DNA from: Macrosoma leucophasiata
Lineage: Eukaryota; Arthropoda; Insecta; Lepidoptera; Hedylidae
Reading direction: 5' to 3'
DNA length: 64,000 nucleotides
Assembly (NCBI GenBank): GCA_036365455.1
Contig: JAWQUS010000007.1
Span: forward strand, 23,638,001 to 23,702,000
A program made the position numbers and the translations under genes. Every line of letters begins with the position of its first letter. The stretch's first letter is position 1. The notes under the pieces were generated by a model. That model was given only the letters and a program-made list of their open reading frames with translations. It did not search any database and was not told the DNA's origin. This document shows positions 10,801-22,800 of this stretch, one piece after another.

Positions 10801-13800
10801 ATGAGGGACGTCGCCGAGTACTCTGATAAGGTAAGGATGATCTGAATCTGATTCTGAATTATTAAACTTAGATATTTTGTAATTGAGAATAAATTAAAAT
10901 AATATAATGGCAACCTTTGAGAGGTCCCACTGCTGGGCACGAGTTTCTCCCCTTTTTGGGGGGAGGCCTGAAGCTTACTCTACCACACTGCTCTAATGCG
11001 GGTTGGTGGAGATATGGGTTACAACTTACAAGCCCACTCGCTGTCGGATGTTTTCAAACCACACATAAGGCCTCCGACAAGGTGTAACTACTGCTATCTA
11101 TCGATAGCAACCGGGACCGACGTGTCCTCCGAAGCACGGAAGCGCGCATTTTCATTTTGCCACTAGCGGTCACCAATCCACACCCGACCGCGTCCGTATC
11201 GCACAACCGAGAAGATCGCTTGCGATCTACACCAGCCGCGAGGCCATGTGATGAATTTAAAGTTTAGTCTATATGGTGGAAATTTGTATGATCCTCGGCC
11301 TACGGCGTTGGAGGGAAACATAATAATATAAGACATATGCGATTAGGGGCGGACATGGGACATTATAGCGAATAGTGTAAATACAGCGTAAACGTATATT
11401 ACGTTTACAGGATTAAGATTAAGGGCATAAATCGATTTCGATAGGATGGCTGACAAAAATGGGTAGTGTGTCAAGGACACCAGCTGCCTCGTATACAAAA
11501 TACTGGCGTACGAAGGACTTCTAACCTACGCTTTAATTTTTTTATAGATTGATTTCTTTTGTGGGAAACCGGTCAAGTACAAGTTGGACTCGTGTTCTAT
11601 GAACGCCGTACAGTTAATGAATGTCCTATGCTGCTATGAATATATACCTTCTTATAGGTTTTACTGTGATCTATCTAAAGACAAAGAAAATAGTTGTTCT
11701 TTTTTTTTTTCAAATTTTTAGGCATAGTAGTGCCGCAGATAATGGGTATTATTTGTATGTAATGCAATGACGCCTGGCACCATTTGCATCGCGCTATTAT
11801 TTATATTTCAAATTCGATTCGCACTTCGCACTTGGCTGATGTAAAAAACTTGAACCCGCGGAACCCTGCACTGCGCGTGGTTCTACACAATTGACCGGTT
11901 TTTTTTATGTAATGAAAATGGAAAACAACCATTCAGTTCATATTGATGTTAAGTGATGTGATGACTGCAGCCTATAGACAATCACACAAAGACAAGAGAT
12001 TAAAACGCAGATACGTTGCCATCCCTGAGACCTTAATTGTTATGTCTCTGTGATAGGTTTTTTTTGTATATAACATGTAACGGGGATAATGCACACTCTT
12101 AAACACCTCGATTAGAAAATCGAGTTATAGTCATAATACATGAACTGAAATTACATGTTTCAGTATTTAATATTTTATTTATTTAAGGAACAAGTTGTCC
12201 TCAATTTGTACGAACAGTATGCACACCCTATGCATACTTACCCTACCTCTACCTTCGACCGCACATAAAACACAAACCAACTCACACACGTACACTGTCG
12301 CAATGTGATGTAGCGTAACTTGCGTACCCCTATTTAACACTCGCTAGTAGTAATAAAATTCATTTTTGCTATTTTATTTCTTAAATTATTATTATTAAAA
12401 TGCACGTCTCAACGAGTTCTTATAAACTTGCTGAGACTAGTATTTTAATTTAGATAGACGTTAGTCTCATTTTCGTTTGTATTGACTGTTCACCAAATGG
12501 GTGACCATAATTTCCTTAATTGTAATTAATTTTGGGACAAAATATTACCTATATCAAAATTGCCTAAAATCGATTCGGTTATCGATTCTGAATAAACTGG
12601 TTTCGTCGTATGTTATACGTTGTATAATGGCATCGCTATTACGCATATTGCCAATGTCAAGTAAAACGATATTTCGTATTCGTAATAAGCAGCGTAAAAG
12701 CAGTAAAAGTCAGAGTCAGTCAGTCAATTATCAGTCAGTCAGTGAGAGTCACAAGTCACAGTCAGTAATTCGAGTAAAGCGATGGCTGCTTTACCAGAAC
12801 ATTTACAATGAAGTATTGGAAGCAACTTGAAAGGCCGTGTTTTCGCACTGTTATTCTATTCCACTATACACAGGCACTGTAATAAACCTATATCAAACAA
12901 AATGCCACCTACTTTATTTAACATAACTCAAAATAGCACCGAGAAAATGAAATAAACTAAGATCACCACACGCCTCCTTCAAGGTTCCCGCCAAAAACTC
13001 TCTGTGGTAGTTTTTTTTATATTAAATTATGGCATCGCTATTACTCATATTGCCAGTGTCAAGTAAAACGACATTTCGTATTTATTTAAGCAGCGTAAAA
13101 GTTAGTATAATATAGTCAGTCAATTACTTATTAAGTATGTCAGTCAAGCGAGTTACAGTCAAGTTATTCGAGTAAAGCGATGGCTACTTTACCAGAACAT
13201 TTACAATGAAGTTTTGGAGGCAACCTGAAAGGTCGTGTTTTCGCACTGTTATTCTATTTCACTGTACACGGACACTGCAATAAACCTATATCAAACAAAA
13301 TGCCACCAAATTTATTCAATATAACTTTAAAATACACCAAGAAAATGAAATAAAATAAGAGCACCATACGCCTCTTTCAAGGTGCCCGCCAAAACTCCCT
13401 ATGGTAGTTATTACTGGGCCAATAACACACACGTGGTACACTGAACACTACTATTTAGTAGTAAATAGATAATTGATACAATGGCGTGTATACCCCCTTA
13501 ACGTTTAACCTTGTTTATTTATAATTTAGGATTTCAAGCATCACTTAAGATATGTCAGAAATTAATAACTGTTAAATTAAAGTGAATAACAATAGATACA
13601 CATAGCGATTTATAACTGTAAAAATTGAGAATCAAGATTGTCACTGAAAATAAATATATATACACTTATGTATACATATATTAGTAGAATGTCTAATTTC
13701 CTCTTTTACAAACTGATAACATTGATATACATTTGTATATCAATGACTGATAACCATCGGCTATGGAACCAAAGGAAGACTGATTGGTCTGTGCTGATAA

Positions 13801-16800
13801 CAAAGAAGTGAGGAATAGAAAAGGAGGTTGTAATACTAAATAGTTTTATTTTGGAAAGTGCCAGAGGTGTAAACATTATATTCTATTATTTATTAGTCTC
13901 ATTGTAAAAGAACTTATATGTTTGTATGAAATTAAATAAAGATCTTTAAACCTAACCGCCATCATGGAACTATAGCAGTATAATAAAATAAATCCCGTAT
14001 AGTTTCACACCTGCAATACAAATGAATTGCGATTTGTTAAATTAGAACGTCGGTGGTGCGATTTACGAACGTGACCTTATCAAGTGAATCAGCTAATGCA
14101 CTTGTATGTGGCTCTAGGGAGTTAGAGAATTATTACAGGTGGTTCTCGCCTGCTGTTCCATTTCACTTAATAATCTTATTTGCATCACACCAGTTGCGCT
14201 TGCCGTGTAGGCAGAGGTGGCAAATATACGCGTAGAGCACTTTTTAGCCTGGATTGCAACACGATTTTTGTTAAAGTTAAAGTTATTGTAACATTTCACA
14301 TCCTTTTCTAACTTAAAGAAATCTAGAAATTAAAAAAAAAGAAATAAACGGTTAGAAAAATTTGACTCTGAGCAGGAATCGAACCTGCGACCTCAGGATA
14401 ACCAGTCCAGCCGCTCTTACCACTAAGCTACCGACTGGGGTTGTGGGCTTCGGTAGCTTAGTGGTAAAAGCGGCTGGACTGGTTATCCTGAGGTCACAGG
14501 TTCGATTATTTTCTCAAATAACTTTAACTTTAACAAAAGTCGTGGTGGTGGCACCCAGGCTTTTGTTCAATCGTTAACGATTTTTGTGCAATAAACGTGG
14601 TAAACAATCATTTTGTTCATTTGTATGATAAGTGGTTACAAATTAAACGACATCTATACAAAAGCTAGAGGTCAAAATGCAGTTGCATTGCCACCCCTAT
14701 TTCACACTCTCTCGGTACGTACCAACGGTAATAATTGAGTCGATCTTAGTACGGATTTTTGGCATGTTCACTGTGTGGATATAAAACAAATTATTTATGT
14801 AGGTACTTTATATACCAGCTTGTCCCTCAGATCCAAACAGACCCCTCCTCGATTCAGTTTCGGCCTGATCTCGAATTTATCCGTAAATTAATCAATATTC
14901 TTTTGCTCGGTCAATGTAGAGTCGAGACGCAGGCAAACTTACAATAAGTTAAGTCGACATAGAATCAACATCTACTGGTGGTAGAGCTCCAATGAAGGAG
15001 CTCGCGGCGTAGCCACCACCGCATTACCTAATCTCCTTGCCGCTAAATGGTAGTATTCATCACTATCGTGTTCCGGTCAGGTGGAAATTGAAATCTGTGG
15101 TTTCACCTTTGATTATATACACGTCTAGATGAAGCATCTGAGTTCATAAGCGTCCAAAAAAATATCAGTTAACTGTTGACTCATGAAGGAAAAAGAGGGT
15201 TGTTCTAAGTTTGACGCGTGTATCTGTTTGTGGGTTTGTAAATTCCCAACTAGTGGATCAATTCCAGATTTTGATTTGGTTCTTAAAAATGTATTTATTT
15301 TTCTCCACGATAAAAGTAATTTACACTAAGAACAAATAACTAACAACGAATAACTTAAGCTAATACACGTACCAATACAAACAAAAAAATAAAAATATAT
15401 GAAAACGAATAACTAAAGCTACTGTGAGACAACCAACAATGAGTAATATTATTATGTCACACATTATGAAAAAATTGAACTCGACTTAAGCTAATTTTGC
15501 CTATTTTTAGGGGAAAATATCATAAGCAAGTAACATTTTCACCAGTTGAGTAGTGTGTGTAAAGCAAATAAAATATAGATACTAGTGTGTGTTACACGCA
15601 CACAAGGATTTTCGAATTGGGACATTGTTTTTGCAGCGTTTGTAAGATGACGCTACATCTAGACGTGTATATAATCTAAGGGTTTCATGTAGATTTATAG
15701 GCTACAGTGTTACTACACCATCAATGTAAACTGTATGCTTGTTTGTCATTTCATGACATAAAAAAATGCATTCTTGATACGACGGTCCTATTTCTTTGGT
15801 CTCCACTGTGTCTCCTATCGAACTCAAACCCGTACCTTTGCAGGTCTTTTTCTATTCAGGGGGCCGACCGCCAACTCAAATGCTTTAATGAAAATTTTAC
15901 ATTATTAGAATTTAATGACTGATGATCTGTATTAGACATAAGTTAAAAGTTTTATAAGAGCTCCTACTGAATTTGTTAGGCAGCGCAGTTCTTCTCAGTA
16001 GTGACTCCACTCGGAACTCTGCTAAGTGAATAACTTAGATTTTGCTTTGACGAATATATTTTTCTTTTTCTTCTTATCAATTTTTTTAAATTTTTATGAT
16101 ATTTCAACTGTAAGTTTTTTATCACTATTTTAATTTAATATCTGTTTTACTTTAAGTAATAGTTATTCACTCTAGGTAATTATTGATTCTTATTGACTTC
16201 TTTTCGAAAATGGTTGTAATATCTCACATACTCGAAATAAAAAAAAATATTTTCTTTCGTTTATGACGTTATCTTGTTAGTTTCGTACCGCCTATTAAAA
16301 CATTTTGCTTTTAAGTATATACCTGCGGACGAAAACACTTCCAGGAAAAAGTTAGGCGGGACGAAACTGACAAGATGATGTTATAATCGAAAGTTAAACG
16401 AAAGCATTAGAGCAGAGGTTCTCAAACGATTTTTTCTTGTAGACCCTTTACATTTTTTTACCCTACACATTGCCATATTTCCAATTTTTATTCACGCCTA
16501 CGTAGACCCCCATTGAGTCTCCCATGGACCACTTTGGGAATCTCTGGTATGATATAAGTAAATTGGTACTATCGGTGTATGTGTTAAGATCCATTATCGT
16601 GGACCCCCATTTTCATTTCAAGGACCCCTTTTTTTTTTTTTCGCTGACGCAGACCCCTTTCCGTTTGCCAGAGACCCCCAGGGGTCGATATAGACCCCTT
16701 TGGGAATCACTGCATTAGAGTTAGACGGTCTGCCCCCTGGTCGAAATCCTTATATGCCGATTATATGTGTAAAGACGTCGACCTATTTGACCTACCATGA

Positions 16801-19800
16801 CCAAATAGGTCGAGTTCTGTCTGATGGTGGGGTCAAAAGTCTTAGGAATCGGCGTGCATGTATGAAGAGAATGATGAAGGTAGACGAGGCACGAGAGGTT
16901 TGTCAGAACCGGGATGTCTGGCGCTCTACACTCTCTGCCTACCCCGTTAGGGACCTGGCGTGAAGATACATATATATATGTGTAAAGCACCTTATAAAGT
17001 ATGATATTGCATGATTAACAAGTAGTATCGTGCATCAGTTCATTAATTTGGTTGGGAGGAATGCGATGATAAGTGGAAAACACTGTCAACGCTCGACAGC
17101 CTTGTTTTTATTGAGCTGAAAGTCAAGCTGGAGGTCAAACAGTAACAAAGGTCTAAAATATACATATGAAATCAACACTTGGCCACCAACCGTCCTTTTT
17201 GGAGAATTTCTGTGATTTTGTTTTTTGAACAACAGTTTTCTTATTGAATTATGAATGAGACCAACCCGTAACCTTAGCGTTATGGGTTCGCTAGGTATGA
17301 CTTTTTATCTGCAAACCGTGACAAAACTGCGGAATCTCACGAAGGGATAAACCGCAAATGCGGCTGCTTGTAGGAGTTGATTCACAAAATCACTTTGTCA
17401 GAAAACGCGGCAGTTTAGCCTCAAAATATTAGTTTTCTCTGCCGCAGTGCGGGCTCAGTCAATTCTTGGTATTTTTCTATAACCTGTATGACTCGATGAG
17501 TTGTTGATTTGTACTTTTTGAATATGTTATATGTTGTTCTCTTTACAGATGATATTATGAGTTTTAACAAGTATATCGAATTTCGACGTCCAGATGTGAG
17601 CCTTAAGGTTAGAGCGGCTGGGCTCATAGAGCATAGATAGAGCATAGCCATAGCGTTTATTACTGATGCAAAACAGTCTGTCATTTCCTGCGGGAGGAAA
17701 TTTGTGTGGCTACTCCCCACCAGTCCGCCGCGGCCGGTGGCCCGTGTTGCTCTATGGCTGGGCTAGTATTTCCAGAGTGCGCAGGTTTTAATCCGGTCCG
17801 AAGACAATTTTTCGTTCCTGTATTTAAACCTATAATTCCGTCTGTCCAGATCCAGACAATAAGCGGGGTGATCCTGGTGAGCTGGCGGCAGCGGGTGCTG
17901 GAGAGACAGATCGAGTACGGCGCGCGGCTCGGCCACGTCGTGCTCAGCCTCGCCCGTATGGAGCTCAACAACTTCTACAAGAGCGTAATGCCCGTCGCCG
18001 ACTACTTTGACCAGAGCAACATGCTGATTGCGGTAAGTTTTCCTATTATCTTACTGTGGTCTTTAATGAGCAGCGTGATCTTTTTTAATGAGTAGAAAAT
18101 GCCTTCGCATAGTATCGGCTCTTCGGGAAAAGAATCGGAATATTTTAAGAGACTTAAACCACGTGGAAGCGCCTCGGTGCCGACATCAATTCATGAAGGG
18201 AGCTCCAGGTGTCCGGGTAATTACTAACTCTGTTCTGCCTCGATAAGGTTCGCACACAGGATTTTTGATGAACCAGTCGTCGAAACACGCGCTGAAAACA
18301 GCGCGTGTTTCGACGACTGGTGACTTGTATTTTGACAGTAACTCATGTGTACGGATTATCATATATATATTATAGATAATTCACAAAGCCTTAAAAATCC
18401 ATTGTTATGGATTTAATTATATTTCCAGACAGTTCCGACACGAAAAACTGATTGAGCGCAAGAATATGGCGTAAAGGTATTCCTCAAGTTTGACAATTGC
18501 TTTTTTACCTCAAACGGAGGCAGAATGTCGAGTTGACGTTATTAGTTACAACTACTACAAGAATACCAATTACATTGAGTGAGGTTGAGTTAACTTCTTC
18601 TTATACCTTAAACATTCAAACAGTTTGCACGTGACCATCTGGAAAGCAACCGAAACGTCGGGTATAAAAAGTAGTTGGGAGTGTTGTATACGCGAGAAAA
18701 TCCTCAAATACAATTTCTACAATGTATGAAGCTCGCGACAAACGTTAAATTATAATTATTAATACGAAAAAAGTAGGTACTTAGAAACAGTTAAATACAA
18801 ACACATTTTTACTTGTTTACACACTTTGTCTCAAGCAAATACATATTAGCGGACTCTAGAGCTTAATTATGTTTGAGTAGGTGATCTGCCAAAACAATCT
18901 ATTTCTAGGGTTCCGTACCCAAAGGGTAAAAACGGGATCCTATTACTAAGATTCCGCTGTCAGTCTGTCTGTCACCACCCTTTAACCGTGATGGCTAGAG
19001 TTGAAATTTTCACAGATGGTATAGTGTAGGTATTGATAAAAAAAAAAACGTAACTGAACGCCTGTAATCCCCGAAGGGGTAGGTAGAGGTAAATGCATGC
19101 ATTCAAGCATACATGCAAACACCCACGACTCGCCGGTCACGTTTCTGGCCCATGTAAAGGGTGGCGAACCTGTTGCCATCTCCGGGCACATTACCAAACT
19201 CCGAGGTACGGGGAAACTTCCAGAAAATTGAAAAATCCCAATAGAACCAGAGATAAAGGATTTTAAACCGTTATCTCCGATTACCCCCGACCCGGGCATC
19301 GAGGTATTTCTATTGCTGCTATAACAAATCCAAAAAAGAGAATATAATAAAATGTCTACGGTGGAGTCCCATACATCATACCTACGTTATTTTTTTGCAC
19401 GATATTCATAACGGTGACAGGTAGACTCTTATAAGAAGAATTGAAGACTCTTGTAGAAATATTCACAAAATATTATGTAATAAAATATCAAATAAAATTA
19501 AAATAAAAGAAATATTTAATGGGGACTACAACAAACGGCACGGATTCCTTGACAAGTCCGACTCGCACTTGGCCGTTTTTCATTTACATTTTATAGCTAT
19601 AGATAATATTACACGCTGAATTAGATGCAATAAAATTAATCATTCATACATTCAGATAACCAACTGATATTTCAACACATTTCGCAACTGGCCCATTAGC
19701 TCAGTTGGTTAGAGCGTCGTGCTAATAACGCGAAGGTCGCGGGTTCGATCCCCTCATGGGCCAATTTTATTTTATTGTTTAATAATGTATTGAAATACAT

Positions 19801-22800
19801 CGTCAAATAAGAAAGTGGGTGAAAATTAAGTGTCAAATCGTAAATAATCGTATAATTTTGCTCTTTCTGGACTCAAAAACTCATTACTCATTATCACCAA
19901 GGAAACAATTTGAATAATATAATCAGTTTCAAAATAGTATTTTATTGTTCAAAAATTTTAAATCCTAATACGAGTGCTATTATAGTGCATTATAGATGCT
20001 TGAATCTTATGTTAATTTTTACCACAGACGCAAAATAGGCCTCAGGTGTGAAAACGCAACTGCTTTTTGACCTCTTGTTGTTGTGTAAATGTATATAGGG
20101 TAGGATAGGTCTTCATTTGCCATCAATGTGATCTACATGTTTATTTGACAAATAAAAATATTTTTTTTATTTAAAAATTAAGATTAAAAATTTATATGTT
20201 ACTGATAATGCTCATTAACAAAACAGGATACTTTTTCTAAAAATATCGATAACAATTTTTTTTTCTTTGAGTGTTTATAAAAAAAAACTAATGATTTCAT
20301 GTCATGTTATTATAAAAACGTTGCTGGCCCATGAGGGGATCGAACCCGCGACCTTCGCGTTATTAGCACGACGCTCTAACCAACTGAGCTAATGGGCCGA
20401 TGTGATCTTTGTTCAAAATTGTTTATACCAACTACAAAATATATGCCCAGCATAATGGGTGGCATTATCTCATTAAAAAAATAGGTAATGTAACTTCACG
20501 CCTGTAATCCCCGAAGGAGTAGGAAGTAAATGCAAACATTTAAGCATACATGATTCGCCGGTTAGTTTTTTTAGAATAGTTGTAACAGGTACCTATTTAA
20601 AATATGTATTAAGCACCCCACGCTTTTAACTTTGAATTGAATTAGGTATTCTGTTAACACTTAACAATAATTTCATTTTGAGGTGATTCATTATGATTGA
20701 TTGTTCGATCTTCTACTACTATACCTAATATTAAACTCTTTGTCATAAAAAAATCTAGTTTTTAGTTCAATTACCAATAAAAGCGTATTTTGTTAGTTTT
20801 TTAACCTAGTATGATTTTTGTTTGATATAGGTTTATTACAGTGCCAGTGTAAAGTGAAATACAATAACAATGTGAAAACACGTCCTCACAGGCTTCGCTA
20901 TAAAAGTTCTGGTAAATTAGCCATCGATTCGTAGCGTCGATGTTCGTAGCATTATAGAATTTCGTTAGAAATCCATTTTTATTCAAATATACTGTCAAAC
21001 GCTATGCTGGCAGTAATGTCTTAGACGTTTGCCAAAACAACATTAATGTGAGCTGCATGTTTGTTTGCCACATTCCAATAAAAAAAATATAGTAGTAACA
21101 CACGGCCGATCAAATCTGGTGTCGCTACAAACGACTGGATTCGTTCCGGCGGACCGACTCCGCCGATTGGTCGGCGGGTTTGGACTAGGGTTCCCACCTC
21201 TCCCGGAATTCCGGGAGTCTCCCGGATTCGAGCTCTGAAAATTAAAATCTCCCGTCTCCCGGAAGGATTTTAAAATATTCGAAATTCTCCCGGAATAACA
21301 AGCTGTTTAAAAGTAACGACACGCGATGTCGAAATGGCTAAGAGCGGCGCAAATCACAAAATCACAACAGCCTTCTCGCCACTATCTCGCCACTGACACC
21401 ACTACTCGCCAGAGTCGCCAGAGGGTAACTAGTAGATCTGAGTCGATCGCGAGCGATAGAATCACTTTGATTGAATCACGATCCAAACACAAGTGATCGG
21501 GTCGTGACGTACAAAAAAAGGGTCCTTTGGGTCATTGGGTACTTTGTTTCTCGTGAACTCTATCACATTAAGCATAAGGTACACTTCAGTTTGTTTACAG
21601 TTTTATCGATCAAGCTCCCCTGCACCATGTCATCTAATTGTAAAATTTATGCTATATACCTATAAAGTTTAAGAATGAAATTAAAGTGATAATTAATTTA
21701 AATGTATTAAAATGAAAAATAGCCAGCGACATAATGTGTGGATCGCGATCTCGAGTCTCGCATCCTTATCAGATGGGTCTCGATCCGAAAATCACGAGAA
21801 TCATGAGCTACAGTATACGTTTGAACGAAATCGAGTCGCGACCCAAATGACCCAAACGATCGAGTCATTTAGACTCGATCACCTTGTCAATGGGTCGCGA
21901 TCGACCCGAATCCCGACGAAGGAGTGATCGACTCAGGTCTAGTAACTAGCTAGTTTCGTATAAAGCGATTTGCGTGCGTGTAGGTATTTATTTTATTGTC
22001 TCTTTCTGACCCATGTGCGCGAGAGAGTGCTTTGTCTTTGTCTCACTCATTTTCGTTTCTTCGTTCACTTATTAGTCTGTATCTAACACCAATCCATGCA
22101 CCTGTGTCGTATTTTGATTGAATACAATATATTTTTTAATGTATAAGTTCAAAATAAAATAAAAAGTTATGATATTCAATGTTTTTTATTCTCCCGGATT
22201 TAGACAGCTAAGAGGTGGTAACACTAGTTTGGACCCGCGCGAGCGGACCGCTTCGGACCAAATCCGCTGTCGCTACATACGGCCAGATTTGGTTCGGAGC
22301 GTACCGAATCCGCTGTCCGCTCCGTACCAAATCTGGACGTGGGTTACGACTATAAGAATATTTATGTGCTCATATAATTTCCATGCGAATGAAAGCATAT
22401 AAACAGTTGTGTGTAGTCGTGTCGTGTCTTGCATAGTTTATGCGAAAATGACCAGTTAGAGCGTACAATTGTCGTGTGACGTATTATTGGGATGGTACAC
22501 GAGACGGTAGGTAGTGTTTAAATGTGTGTCCTGTTATTTATTTTTAACCTTAGGTAGGTAAGTCGTAGAGCTTCAAGTTCTTACTGATAACAGAGTTTAC
22601 TGCTGGTTGAGTTTACGGAGCTTGAGAGTAAATGTACCAACGCATTATTTTTAAAAGGGGAAAAGGAGGAATTTATAAATAATTGATTCTTTTCATATAA
22701 TACAAAATTATTTAGTTTCTTTTAATTTATCAAGTGTTTTTGATAATTATTAGTGGCAAATCACTCTAGGTTAGTTTAAAAAAAATTACGATGTAAAAGT

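Larger units (their letters stand above)
21089..22354. mobile_element. Outer element of a triple transposon nest
   Basis: The flanks at 21089-21177 and 22235-22354 belong together: left end tatagtagtaacacacgg, right end ccacg-tc mirrored as acgtgggttacgactata. Both flanks are rich in diverged copies of a gcggaccaaatccgctgtcg type word. Everything between is the inner hAT-type element. Target duplication of the outer element not resolved. Confidence 0.55.
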
